Shown here piece after piece: positions 32,491 to 44,046 of a stretch of DNA of 44,046 bases (its first letter is position 1; the number at the start of each line of letters is the position of its first letter). The stretch is from Hypsibius dujardini (Eukaryota > Tardigrada > Eutardigrada > Parachela > Hypsibiidae): positions 1 to 44,046 of the forward strand of contig LRSR01005689.1 in the NCBI GenBank assembly GCA_001579985.1. Reading direction: 5' to 3'. The notes below the pieces were generated by a model. The model ran no database searches. It saw nothing but the letters and a program-made list of their open reading frames with translations, and was not told the DNA's origin. A program made the position numbers and the translations under genes.

Positions 32491-34995
32491 GCCTGTGGCA
32501 CTTTATAAGTATCCGATTAGAGGCAAACAAGATTGTTATGTCGCACGTGATAAATATGTCCAGCTGGGGTGAAATGATAATAATGATATTCAAGACAGCG
32601 GAAAAAGTTGTCGTTTACCGAGGGTCTAAAATCAAGTCGAGCGGAAAGACACACATTGTGCGTGTGTGTAATAAAACACAAATATTGGTCTGTGATGGGG
32701 TGATATAGAGATGTCTATGTGAAAAGGTAGTACCAGTAGCACCCACTGCCATCACTTAATAAAATATCTCTCTCTCTCCCTCCATATCAAAAACTCGTTT
32801 CGTTCCACGCCAAGAGAAGCCATGCCTGAGTATCAGCAGCAGCACCGGTAAAAATGTGACTTGGATTATTAAAGCAAAGACATCAAAGACATTCTCCCAA
32901 GCTTGACCATTGCATCTTTTAAATAATTTTCCGTTTCCTCCGAATGCAGAGACATTTTATTGGAGTCAAATTCAGAGCGAGAACCGGTGCAAAAGTCGTT
33001 TTAAAAAAGCAACAGTAAGAAGCTTAAATACGAAGGCAAGAGAGTTGTTGCTTCGACGATTGATTTGCGGGGGGAAAGGATTTCTCATTCGGAAGTTTAA
33101 CAAAAAAAGGCGGAGATCGGGAAGAGAGTCTGTCTGCTCAACCAATCGACCGAGGCTTGATTTATGAGCTGCGGAGAAGAACTGCTCGCGAAGAAAGGGG
33201 CGCCCCCTGTTGCGCGGGCATAATTCAATTTCCTCTTATGTGTAGTAGTATAGTGTGTGTTATATATATGGGCCTCGGGCTCCTCGTCCGGTCCGTCAAT
33301 CATCGGGCTCCTTTTTCAACCTACACATGCATTCCGGGATGTAGCGAAGAAGAATTGTGTGATTTGTGAGGAGAGAGAGAGAGGGAGAGAACTAACCAAG
33401 ACGGATGGGTGGCAGATATTGTTACAGCTTGTGCTATATGTCTGCTATGAATATACGCGGCTATTGCGAGCAGTCAAAGAAACCGCACTGATAAGAGGAA
33501 TTCTTTTGCGGTTTGAAAGCCGAAAGCTCGAATTTTGTTGTTTGTTACTTTCTAATTTTATATAGGCCCGAAAGTTAAAGTCCACAGACATCTTGAGGCA
33601 GGCAGAGACACTCCGTTCAGGCACGGGTACGACGACGGAGACAGACATTAGTACATACAAAAAGATTTCCAAATTTTCGTAACAGTTACAGTAAACAAAA
33701 CAATTTTACTAAGAACAGTTCGTTGAATTGAACAGATATTTAATAAAATAAATAGATATTTAGAAAAAAATAAGAGTTTTATAAGAATTTATAACGAATT
33801 CCCTTATAAAATATCTAGTAATTTATAAAATTATTAATAAAAATTGTAGGGATTTAAAAGCGATGTATTTAAAATAAAGACAGAGAAGGTTCGTCGTGTG
33901 TCTGTGGGCATTTTTTCCCGAAAGCAAGTCATGGAAGGGTTAATCCTTCGTCATGACACTTAACCACCCGCGTTTTCGTGCGACCCAAAGTTTTTTTCAT
34001 TAACAGCAAACCCCGTGCTCGTTTAAGGATCTTCGCCCTCATAAAGGCCTCTTTTTACACATAAAATCGTCTCTGCTGCCTGAACGGCGATCGGAAGGAT
34101 CAGAAGGATCTCATTAGACGTGTTCAGCACTCATTAGCGATAAAAAGAGGGGGAAAAGAGTGTCGACTGGAGTGTTAAAAAGTACAGGGACGACAGCTGT
34201 TACGCACAGCTCATAACTGGCCGTGAATGCGTTGACGTAATACTGCCTTTCCTTCGATCCCTCCAGTCAAGCAAGAAGAACCGGCAAACGAGGGAGACTT
34301 TGAAAAAACAAATAAAATACTTAATCACAGTTGATGGAGCTAGTCCAAGCCGAAGCTTCTCTTCACCCTCGCGGGCCTAGAATAAAGAAGCAAGGAGCTT
34401 GCGGTTAATCTTTCACCCACAAGAAAGAGAGAGACAGAGGAGCGAGTAAGTGTTTCGTCAAGCGAACCAGACCGTATCCCGCAACATCACATAGGACCAA
34501 TCCAATCCCGCGACCTCTAGCAGCACCGGAAGCCAAAAGCAAAGAATCATTTTGCCTGTCTCTCTGTGTTGTATTCTATAAACAGAGCAGAGCTCTTCCT
34601 TGCTTCCTTCCTTCTCCACTTTCGGTTGTCCTGTCAAGTCAAGGCATGGCATGCGATGGATGGGGATCATGTCGAGTAGAGCTCACTCACTCAACATTTC
34701 CATATCGTATCTGCTTAGCGTACAATATATCCTGCTTTCCTCCCGCTGCCCACTTGTTAATATCTGTCTGTCTGTCTCCTAAATGCGGGACATATATCCG
34801 GTTCCGTCCTTCCGTTCCCCCCATCTTGTTACATTATAATGCATCGCTAATCACTTTGACGAGGCAGCTGTCACTTTTTGGCAAGGCCTTCTCTTTTGCC
34901 TCAGCTCTCAAGACGATGACGACAGTTAAAAATCCTCCCCTTCCTCCAAAGACATCTCTTAAATCGATTGCCTAAATGACTCCCATGTGTATTGT

Positions 34996-35150
34996 CTATC
35001 TGCCTGTCTGTCTATAACTAGCAGTTTGTCTGTCTGCCTGTCTGTCGGTCGGCCTGTCTGTCTGTCTGTCGGTCTCTCTCTTATACATCTCGTTGACTGC
35101 TTGCCTCTCTGCCTGTCTACCTTTCTATCAGTCGTTGTCTGTCTCACTTC
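34996..35150 (+). repeat. (TCTG)n array, intergenic
   Basis: TCTG/CCTG/TCGG units in the spacer downstream of PPM1G. Confidence 0.8.
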
Positions 35151-35423
35151 CCGTGTATGAGGTCCTTCTGTGTAACTTTTCGTGTAATCTCATTTCACAT
35201 TTTACGACTCATTCACGGGGGACTCCTTAAAAGACAACCATTATTGTGATTATCTCCTTTCTCCTGTCAAGAGAAGCGATACACTCTCTCCACTAATCCC
35301 CGATCCGTTCAGCTAGCTCTCCCCCAATGTCAACAGGAACAGGAGAAAACCCCAAAACTTCTTGTAATCGATGCGAAGCGAATCGGGAGCTTGATTTGCA
35401 TAACCTTTAAACTCTCGGCCGTC

Positions 35424-35429
35424 TTTATT
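35424..35429 (-). terminator. Candidate polyadenylation signal of PPM1G
   Basis: AATAAA on the minus strand, 449 bp after the PPM1G stop at 35878. Confidence 0.4.
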
Positions 35430-35877
35430 TCAACTTTGTCTAGTGTATACTAGTTCAACCAGAAAGAAACGTCCTTCACAGTCAATCCTTCCAACCCAAG
35501 AGAGACAGGAGAGGGGAAATCCAGCAGACAAAGCATAATAAGAAGAAAAAAAGACCCTCATCAAGGGTCACTACCCATCCCACTACTTCCAGCCAAACGG
35601 ACAGACAAGAGAGCGCGCTCCAGGAGGGAAGTGGGAAAAAGAGACAGACAAGGGTCCGTTCCACGTGCAGACGTACTCCCACCCAATTAATTCCTCTAAA
35701 AAAAATCTCTCCTCTTCCCGATCGACACGCACCACGACGGGGGAATAAAGAAAAAACAACACCACGACTTTATCGATCTGACTCTTTTTTAAGATTAGGA
35801 CAAAAAAGACCTCCCTATTATACCAATTAAACGTCCGGAAAAGTATTGACTTGATCAAGGTTCTCGCGCGGAAATAT

Positions 35878-38800
35878 TCATTCCGCTCCGCCATGCCCGT
35901 TGACAGCGATGACAACGGCATCAGCGACCTCTGCAGGGGTAGGAGGAGGATACGACACTGTCTCATCGCCGTTTGTCTTGATCTTCTTGGAGCTCTTGTC
36001 TTCCTCTCCCATGTTGTCCCCATCGACTTCCTCGTGGACTCGCTTCTGACTAGCGCTGCTCAACGGGGTGGGACTGCTGACTGGCATCTCCTGCGCTCCA
36101 TTGGGCGCCGGTTCTGGTTCCGGTTCGTTGAGGGGCAATGAGGTAGTGGGATGTCCGAAGCGGACAATCACTGCAACCCCGACAACGGGCGGTTAGTCAA
36201 CAAGATCGGAAGACAAGGCGAACCAGTCGTAGGTAGAGTCAAAATAAGGTGAGTCAAGAGTCAGTGCATAAATAAGAGAGAAGTTCGGCCGTTTATACTG
36301 GGAGACAGACAGACAGACATAGACGGAAGTAGTGAGACATATGGGTATTAGAGTAAGCAAAGATGAAGACAGATAGGTAAAGTGAACGATATAAAACAAA
36401 CAGACAGGCAGGCAGCCAGACAGGCATGGAAGTAGGCGCACAAATAAACAATGAAATAGGCAGATAGAAAAGCAGACAGGGAAGGAGACAGGTAAAAAGA
36501 TAAACGGTGAAACAGACAGATAGACAACCGACAGACAAACAGATAGTCAGTCGGACAGATAGGTATGAAAGTAGTCAGGCATAAAGATAGATATGGAAGC
36601 AGGCAGACAACTAGACAAAGAAGTAGGCAGATAAAAAAGCAGTCACAGAAGGAGGAAAGCGAAAAGATAAGCGAAGAGACAGACAGAGTAGACAAAGAGA
36701 CAAAAACACCCTAGCATCGACATGCAAGTAAACACATAGATACAGAAGAAAATTGACGGGGCAGACAAACAACAAGGTCCTAAAAGTAGACATACAGAGA
36801 CAAGCGAGTAATTAGAAAGACCAACAACCATGCAAGTAGACGATCAGTCAGATACAGACAAGAAAACAGACCGATAGAATGGCCGACCGACAAATCGACG
36901 TTTTTAGTTTATCTATGTCTTACCGCATGTGCAGTTATCCATTCCAGTTCCATCGCCACCGGAAGTGGGCGCGATCACTGTGTCGAACAACTGAAATGAC
37001 CAAGCAGACAACTCATACAGTACATGCACAGACAAAGGTTACCTCAGTCTCACACCACACGTTTCATGCTGCCAGGGATGGCAATTCCCTGTCACTTGCA
37101 TTTGAGGTAACGATTGCCACTTTATAAATGGTTCACTTGAAAAGAGATCATTGAATAATCTGTCACTCGGTTAGAAATCACAACACATACCTCTTCGCAA
37201 ATCTTGCTGAGGCTTCCGGGAGGTCGCTTGTCGATCCGCTGTCGCACAAAGTCAATCACCTGTTGGCTGCTCATCGAATTCCTACCATATATAACGTAAT
37301 AAGTCTTACAGGCTAGGCAAAAGTGAAGTCAAATTACCCAAAAAAATTAATCAGAAACTAGAAACTACTTACCAGATGCCGTCACAGGCAATGACCAAGA
37401 ACTGATGGGAGGAATTAAGTTGGAGTGTCTTGATGTCCGGCTTGGCGGAAATCATCTGTTCGCTGAGATCGAGAGCCACGTTGCCCTTGTAGTTGTGATC
37501 GCCTATAAAAAGCCACCACATCAATCAGACATGCTCTTTTTGGGGCTCTTTTTTTATTTAGATATAACCTTCTTTTCACAGTTGTTTGAATAACGGCTCT
37601 GCCTTTAAATAAAATTAAAAAAAACATTTCTCGTCGATATTAAAAGACACATCTTTTAGATATTTTATTATTATTATTATTATATTATTATTATTATTAT
37701 TACAATTATATTTAAAATAAAATGGCCAATTTTAAATAAAAATACTATTAAATTAAACTTGCCATTTTATTCAAATAAAATAAACACTTTAAATAAAACG
37801 CAATTCATATGAAATAAGCATTTTGTAGGTATTATCACCGAAAGAATTGGAATAACAGTAACGCAAACAAATAATCAATTGGAGAACAACTGATGAACTG
37901 TAATTTAACACCGATTGGGCAATCAATCAATCAATGCATTCTCAGCATGCAAAAAGGGGGTGTCTATATTTATATAAATGACTTCGCGGACGTGCCAAGT
38001 GAATTTAAATATAATATAAAATATCCCAGATACGTTTCCCAATTTCGTTACTAAAATAACATTTGAAATATATTTAAACAAGACTAGAGTTGTCTGCCCA
38101 TACCAAGAGCACGGGAGAGGTTGAGGCCGTTGTTGACACGACCGTCGGCTGTCACCTTCCCTCCCGCCTTATAGATGCGGGCAGTCTCCAGCGGATCCTC
38201 CGGCTTGTGATCGAAGCTCATCTCGATGGCCTTTCCGTCTTGACACACTACACAAACAACAACAGAGCACAAAATCCAATCACCAATCAATGGGAAAACA
38301 GGAGAGAGGACCGACTAACACGAGATTCGGATGGCAAAAACTAAAATTAGTTATAACTATTTTTTTCACTTGAGTAAAATTATATATCAATACCAGTTTT
38401 CTATAAAAAAAAGGTTTGGATGATTCTGAACAGAATTTGTGAAAATAATCCCTTGCGAGACTTGGACTGACTCACCGACGCAACGGGAATCCCCGGCATT
38501 GGCTACATAGAGAATGTCGTCCTTGATGAAGGCCACACACGCCGTCGCACCGCTGTCAAAGCCCGACTATCCCATTCAACAAAGTAAATGACATATCAGC
38601 CAGAGCAGAAGAGTTCACAAAATGGGAGACAGACATACCACCATCGACTGGCCCATGGCTCCGCCGCCATATTCCAACAGACCCGGGGCGAGAAGCATCC
38701 GACGGGCCGCACTGAAACAAATGAAATGTCAATAGCAAAATCAAACTCCATTAACACAGAAATAGCTTACATACCCATTTTGGGGAGATACAGAAGTGGG

Positions 38801-41800
38801 ATCGTCCTCCCAGTCGTCTTCGTCGTCATCATCACTGTCCATCTGCCCGTTCTCCGGGTTGTATTCCTCGTCGTCCTCATCCGCTTCATCGCCCCCGCCG
38901 TTGCCGATGAGATGGTCCACTGCACTGCCCGACCCGGTGGACGTCGAAGCAGAAGATCCTGCTTCTGCCAAAGAGCTGCAACCAGCAGATGATGAAGCCG
39001 CCGAACTAACAGCAGCCGCGATCGAGGGCTTGTCTGCGGCGTCATCATCGATAATCACCGACTTGGCTGCAGTACTGCTCGCCGAGGCTCCTTCCACAGA
39101 TGAAGCACCTACCAACGCACAAAGTATGAGAAAAGGCAGCCAGACAGATAAGCAGACATATAGCCAGCTCAACAGACACATAGACACATAGACAGACAGA
39201 CAGCTCAACAGACAATCAGACTTACACAGTAAGCAAGTGATCAGGCAGAAAAACATAAGCATATACAGCAGCTCCGCAGATGGACAAACGAATGTACAGG
39301 TAGCACAATAGATAGACAGGTAGACAGACACAACTGCGCCTACGCAGACAGAAAACAGACGTATAGGCAGCTTAACAATCAAGACATATCAAGGGACAAC
39401 TACAGGCAGCCAAGAACTTGTAGAACAAGGCGCGATGATTTACGCAGCCAAACAGGGAGACACGCGGGCATATAGGCATCTGAACAGAGACAATCATAAA
39501 TATAAGCAGCTCAACAGACATTCAAGCACATCGACAGTCAACAAATTATTGTAAAGTTCCGACCACATGATGCTGAATTTCAAATCCACCATATATTATG
39601 ACTGCAGTGAAGCACAGTGTGTGTAGTCATAATGTTGTAACCAACAGACAAGAACTACACCATCATAAACAAACCGACAGGCAACCCAACAGTCAGACAA
39701 GTAGATACACAAATATGCAGAACGAACCGATAGACAAGCAAATGAAGCAGGCAAACAGCGTGAAAAGAAAAACTTACCGTTCTGCTGAGTTGGAGCATTA
39801 GCGTCGGCGAGCGGGGCAGCAGAACCAAAACCTGTCGACAAATTCACTTTGCAACACGGCAGACAGTTCGTCCAATCAGTACAAAACTAATGTCTGAAAC
39901 CATCCTTCGAAGTAGAGAGACGGGTATCTTACCTGTGCCAGCTTTGGAATCTTCCGGGGTGCTCTCCTGGCCAAATGCTTCCGACAAATGATTCAATACG
40001 ACCTTTCGCAGCGCCTCCTGGTCGCTTTTTGCAATCTCCGCAGCCCCGTAACTGTCGCCGCGTCTGATGGGAGGAAGTCCAGTGACAGCCGGAGCGACGT
40101 CTTCATCATCCTGTGAGTCTGCGTCGGTCGAATCCGCTTCCTCTGTCTCATTTCCATCCTCTTTCTCCTCCTCGTCATCATCATCATCGCTGTCAGAGTC
40201 GACATCCATGCCATTGACTTTGGCCACCGCGTTGCGGAGAAGTTGAGCCATATCGAGACCGAGGCCGCCGGCGCCGACTCGCTTGATGACCTCCTCCACC
40301 GACTCGTCCGCTTCATCCAACAGGTCCGCCAGTTCTTCTTCCTCCTCCTCACTGCTGGAACTGTCCCCGTCAGCCTTATCGCCTGTGCCGTACACCCAAA
40401 AAAATAGCGCTTCAAACAATGATCAATGTAAGATGGATCCGCACAGCTAGACAAGCACGCACAAAGACAAGTCAAATTAAAAATTTAACAAAAACACACA
40501 AAAGGATATAAATAAAATAAAGAAATAAATCAAGTAAAATGAAAAGTAAAGGAAAATAAGGAAAATAAGGAAAACAAACAAAACAAAAACAAAAAAAGAT
40601 ACAAATGTATTAAAACAAGTAACATTAAAATGAATAAAGATAAAATACAAATACAGATAAATAATAAATAAACACAAATAACTAGATAAGTAAATGAATA
40701 AAGACAGGAAAACATAAGATTATTCAATATAAATAAATAAATAAAAATTAAATGAATGAACGATAATTAAAGACGGAAAAACTAATTTTAGTTGATTAAA
40801 AAAACTAATGACTTCAATTTAGTTTTTGAGTACTGCAACTAAAGCTTGCAGTTTAGTATTAGTTGACAATCGCTGACTATTGTTTCCCCATCTAGATTAA
40901 ATCTCTAGTGGCTAAAGCTGCTCGATTAGTTTTTTTAGGATAAAAAATAAGAAATAAATGAAGAAAGCTTAAATTTAAGTTTTTTAAAGCTAAATAAAAA
41001 GAACAAAAAAATGAAACACTATAAAATTTAATTTGGTTTAGTTAATTATAATTAATTTTTAGTTGAGTTTTGCGAAGACTAAAAGCAACGTAGTTTGCGG
41101 AAAAGATTGTCTAATCCAACGGGTAGACAAAAAGGGCGTGTCATTTCATTACCGGCTTCAGAATCACTTTTGGAGAGCGCCTTGAGGATCTCCATGATGT
41201 GCGGCTCTCGTAGCAATGCGTCAAAAGAGAGGAACGCCTCCACGAGAGCGCCCTCGTAGTCGCCCTGCTTGTACTTGTCCAGCGACTTAATGTGATTACC
41301 CATATGAAGAGCCGCATACTTCGCCACCTACAAAAGAAAAACAACGATATACAATAGAAATAATAAATGTAAATTAAACAAACGTTTTAAACGATATTCA
41401 ACAAATTTATTTAATTTTAATAGCAAATATTAAACAACTTAAACAAACCTCTCGAACAAAATCAAACAAAATTAATTAAATATTTATCACTTAAACAACT
41501 GCCGGTGTTCAAATTAAAGCACACCTCCAGACGTTTTTTTAAATGGCAAAAACATTTTCAAACCCTATCTCTCTTTAAATAATTTCACTCAAGTGAAATA
41601 TTATGGCAGACTTAAGTGAAGAGAAAGGAGCAATGAATCCATCAATCAATGCCACCGTCGCGTGAAGGTTGTTGAACCAGCTTACCTCTGCTCCCCCATG
41701 CCCATCGAAGACGGCAAACAGCATTGATTTCTGGTCGAAATTCAGATTAGCCACATGAGCATCCTCCTGGGAGATCCGCCAGCCCTGCATGGCACCTGCG

Positions 41801-42573
41801 ACAGCCGAAAAGAGTTCGTCAAACCCGGTTGACTGCCTGACTGACGAAAAGTGATGGAGTCAATAGGCTAAACATTGATTGTTGATTGGCTGATACGCAT
41901 ATGACCAAAATGCTTGTCTGACAGAGTCAAGCCCTTAGCTCGTTCAGTGAGTTGCCTCATGCACTAGCCGACCTGAATGACTTGACTCGGTGGGACAAAC
42001 ATGGTATCTATAGTCCCCGAAAAGGGAAAAATGTTACTTGTATTCGCAAAGTGATTGCTTCGTTATAAATGATACGTCAACATGCGCTGTTTGTTGTTCA
42101 AAATACGGCTAAGTAAAACAAGTCCATCAAACGAACGATGAAAAACAAAAAGGCAACACATGCCAGGTAATATCGATTGATCGCTTGATTAACGGAAAGT
42201 CACACAGCTTGATTGAAAGCATCGATTGATCGGTTCATTAACGAAAAGTCACACAGCTTGATTGAAAGCATCAATTGATCGGTTGATTAACGAAACGTCA
42301 CACAGCTTGATTGAAGGCATCGATTGATCGGTTGATTGGACACTTAAATCCCAGGAAAAAATTCCCTGCACTCCTATCTTCTACCGGCCAAATGTTCTCC
42401 ACTTACTAGCACCAAAATCCACCAGGTCTTGGCTTCCATCGTCCGACTCCTTCTCGCGGACCTACAAAGAGCACACGATAAAGCAATGAGAAAATGAAAT
42501 GTTCGAACAAAAGTTACGTTATTTTTTCCGTTTTTCCCTCTGGGTTTACCGGCTGAGACAGGTACGATCCCAT
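35878..42573 (-). CDS. PPM1G: Protein phosphatase 1G-like (PP2C family) with acidic insert, 14 exons
   Basis: Mn/Mg-dependent Ser/Thr phosphatase; family members act in the nucleus on splicing and chromatin substrates. Exons: 42573-42550, 42461-42407, 41795-41686, 41327-41153, 40382-39933, 39831-39778, 39108-38775, 38711-38639, 38566-38476, 38247-38104, 37502-37373, 37281-37191, 36990-36924, 36170-35878; 696 residues. It begins MGSYLSQP, as in PPM1G. Metal residues are D38 (SQEDAH), D57 (DGHGG), D544 (ACDGIW) and D595 (GMDN). [14 protein letters not shown] and [12 protein letters not shown]-like motifs (here [13 protein letters not shown]) are present. Between about 121 and 425 lies a long acidic Asp/Glu/Ser insert, diagnostic of PPM1G, spread over three exons. 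The C-terminal exon is Pro-rich with a KKIK basic patch, a possible nuclear signal. Exon 1 has only eight codons. The exon end near 37191 was placed using the conserved SKICEELFD continuity. Confidence 0.95.
36295..36880 (+). repeat. Degenerate CAGA-rich tract in the last PPM1G intron
   Basis: About 580 bp of decayed CAGACAGA, CAGGCAG and AGATAG units within intron 36171-36923. It makes several overlapping Cys/Leu/Ser-rich frames on the minus strand, none real. Confidence 0.8.
37655..37715 (+). repeat. (ATT)n tract in a PPM1G intron
   Basis: Near-pure TTA/ATT units inside the intron 37503-38103. Confidence 0.85.
39140..39540 (+). repeat. Degenerate CAGACAG/CAGCTCAACAGACA tract in a PPM1G intron
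   Basis: The intron 39109-39777 contains decayed CAGA units with a longer-period motif, 'cagctcaacagacA', recurring near 39164, 39200 and 39505. Confidence 0.7.
40500..41152. other. A-rich and TTAGT-rich part of PPM1G intron 4
   Basis: 40500-40760 is A-rich with AAATAAAT-like units; 40770-41060 contains TTTTAGTTGATTAAA and ACTAA motifs like those at 23270-23525. No exon is seen between 40383 and 41152. Confidence 0.6.
42172..42340 (+). repeat. 49-bp tandem repeat, about 3.4 copies, in PPM1G intron 2
   Basis: Units start at 42172, 42221 and 42270, each 49 bp, followed by a 22-bp partial unit at 42319-42340. Each begins ATCGATTGATCG, continues with a GATTAACG block (CATTAACG in the second unit), and holds AAAGTCACACAGCTTGATTG-like sequence (AACGTC in the third unit). 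Divergence between copies is only a few bases. Confidence 0.92.
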
Positions 42574-43424
42574 GGCTGCAACTGCCGCCTCAAGAGATCA
42601 AAGAACGCACAAAAAAGTCCTCTTTCCTTCCGGCGCGGTGGGAAGTTCGTGGGGAGCAACCGGTGCGGGTAATTTCCAGCAAGAACCACGAGGAACCCAC
42701 AAAATGGCCGAAATTGATGAAAATTCAATCGATTAAAACGGCCTTTCAATCGTCATGCCAAGTTCGCCGTTTCTAAAAATTAATAACGCATTAATTTTAA
42801 AATACAGCTGCAAAAAATGGCCGACCACAGGCAAAAACGCGAGAGGAAAATGTGCGGAAGATGTGAGTTTTCTTTCTCTCTCGTCTTTTTCTCGCCAATG
42901 TTTTCGTTCGAACCGAACTGAATTGAATGGAATAAACCGGATTGCACGCAGGTTTGCACGCAATAAATCAATCATATTAGGAAGGAAAGACTTCGTCGGC
43001 CTTACGCCTACCACGGCCCTATTCACACTGACGTCATTGAAATAGAAGGCATACGCCGACTTGCTCCCTAGATGCTGGAAAATACATGGCCAAACCCCGT
43101 GAACCCCTTTGAACCGTGGCCGAGCAATATATGGCTACGTAGGAGCAACTCCTACTCTTATGTAGGAGCAACTCCTACGCTTATGTTGTGATATTATGAG
43201 TCCACTTGATCAGCCCAGGGTTTTGACCAATGTTTGGAAAATCAAAACAAGTTCAAAATTCGGACATTTTGAAACGTATTTTCTTTCCTTTTTTCGGTTG
43301 TTGCCGCGTTGCATTGCATCTCTTTTTGTATAGCAAGTATACATCTGGAAATTTATAATGTGGGAATTAATCAGTTCGTTGAGTTGAGCTTGCATTTTTG
43401 AGGAATAATTGCCCGTTTTGGGCA
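42574..43424. other. Shared upstream region of PPM1G and the winged-helix gene
   Basis: 850 bp between two divergently transcribed start codons (42573 minus, 43425 plus), so probably a bidirectional promoter. It includes a pair of hairpins at 43140-43177. No coding exon is supported; the overlapping frames at 42733-43045 are unsupported. Confidence 0.5.
43140..43177. repeat. Two perfect TAGGAGCAACTCCTA hairpins, 23 bp apart
   Basis: The 15-bp sequence occurs at 43140-43154 and 43163-43177. Each has a 6-bp perfect stem (TAGGAG/CTCCTA) and a 3-base loop, and the flanks (ACG/ATG before, C-CTTATG after) are also repeated. It lies in the divergent promoter region. Confidence 0.85.
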
Positions 43425-43568
43425 ATGGAGAAGTCCCCAAGTACGAGTGTAAGCCCTATAAGGGGGATTATCGAGCCGGGTCTTCTCGATTTATTTAAGG
43501 ATTCCATCAGACGGATCAAGAATCAAAAACAGCGACCCAGTTTCGATCGCATTGCTCAAACGCTTAAG
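43425..43568 (+). CDS. First exon of a SAMD1/KAT6-type winged-helix protein (partial)
   Basis: The exon has 48 codons from the first ATG and ends at a GTACTC donor in phase 0. It contains LLDLFKDSIRRIKNQKQRPS followed by FDRIAQTLK. This matches the start of the N-terminal winged helix of KAT6 histone acetyltransferases (there ...AIxKxKxQKQRPSEERI) and of SAMD1, a domain that binds unmethylated CpG DNA. The gene must continue right of the window; I saw no second exon up to 44046. It lies head-to-head with PPM1G. Whether it is a KAT6, SAMD1 or another winged-helix protein cannot be said from this exon. Confidence 0.6.
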
Positions 43569-44046
43569 GTACTCGCTCACTCACTGACTTTGTCGGTAGT
43601 TCAATCGATTGATTGAACGATTGATTGACTGGAGAAATTATTCGCTATAACGATTAAACGGTTGATTAAATGATCCAAGCGATTTTATACTCTACACTGC
43701 ATTTAGCTGCCTGGCGCGAGTGCTGTTTTAACACTTTATGGTATCCTGAGCGAAGATTTTGTCCACTAGAACAGCAAAAATAATTTTTTAGCCTCGCGCT
43801 TTGCGTTACGGACCTTACGGTATATTATAATGTGATTCCCCACAAACTTTAAATTGAACGAAGGGTAGAGGAACATTGAAGAACCAAAAAGCTGGATTAA
43901 AAAACGAAAAAGCTGGGTCGATGCTCGATCGTACTCAGATTTATACATTTCGACGTAATCACATTGCTCACGAAAATGTTTTACGAAGGTTTGGTGAAAG
44001 TGGTCGATTGATTGGTTGATAGCTGACAATCGTACAGGATGCATGG
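43569..44046. other. Probable intron 1 of the winged-helix gene
   Basis: It has ATTGATTG-type short repeats at 43603-43630 and 43660, as in the PPM1G intron repeat. A minus-strand 92-codon frame at 43766-44044 shows no domain. Confidence 0.4.

Larger units (their letters stand above)
32257..35877. other. 3.6-kb intergenic region
   Basis: It separates the olfactomedin gene from PPM1G, both on the minus strand. It holds a CAGACAGATGATG minisatellite at 32305-32490, AT-rich sequence at 33690-33870, and TCTG runs at 34760 and 34996-35150. Frames up to about 146 codons (35583-36023, minus) have no recognisable domain. The PPM1G 3' end falls here, with a polyadenylation signal at 35424. Confidence 0.5.

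Noticed and set aside
36293-36831. Several overlapping Cys/Leu/Ser-rich minus-strand frames resembling membrane proteins
   Set aside because: They arise from decayed CAGA repeats in the last PPM1G intron and have no consistent frame.
42121-42345. CRISPR-like array of repeats
   Set aside because: The units are contiguous tandem repeats without unique spacers, in an animal intron.
43766-44044. 92-codon minus-strand frame at the window edge
   Set aside because: No domain recognised, and it lies within the probable intron of the plus-strand winged-helix gene.

Overview
This is nuclear DNA of a small-genome animal. All genes are split by GT-AG introns, many of 60-100 bp. Protein content includes a gliomedin/colmedin-type transmembrane olfactomedin protein, a PPM1G nuclear phosphatase and gut-type M14 carboxypeptidases. 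About ten genes in 44 kb, a possible TCAGT initiator and abundant (CAGA)n/(TCTG)n arrays suggest a compact ecdysozoan (a small crustacean or tardigrade would fit), but the sequence alone does not decide the taxon. All gene models were built by hand from reading frames, splice signals and phase matching.

Layout, left to right. 1-1020: gene-poor, with one copy of a dispersed repeat. 1021-5556 and 6182-9177 (+): two tandem 13-exon carboxypeptidase genes with the same intron positions and nearly identical exon lengths. 10188-22064 (all on -): five short secreted-protein genes. Four are linked by shared exon modules: a signal-peptide exon, an R-D-G-G glycine-rich exon, a variable low-complexity exon, and in three of them a 25-nt terminal exon ending in EWDGD. 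The fifth (12430-13945) is a Thr-rich mucin-like protein with three ILSD repeats. 22855-32256 (-): an 11-exon type II membrane protein with a coiled coil, short collagen stretches, a furin site and an olfactomedin domain. 35878-42573 (-): a 14-exon PPM1G phosphatase with a long acidic insert. 43425 onward (+): the first exon of a gene with a SAMD1/KAT6-type winged helix, head-to-head with PPM1G.

The genes do not form one pathway. The main unusual unit is the tandem secreted EWDGD/RDGG family, which I do not recognise as a named family. Other notable points: loss of the substrate-capping Tyr (Tyr248 equivalent) in both carboxypeptidases while Asp255-type specificity is kept; a frame conflict at one intron of the second carboxypeptidase; a near-perfect 200-bp inverted repeat in a gliomedin-like intron; and many tetranucleotide arrays confined to introns and spacers.
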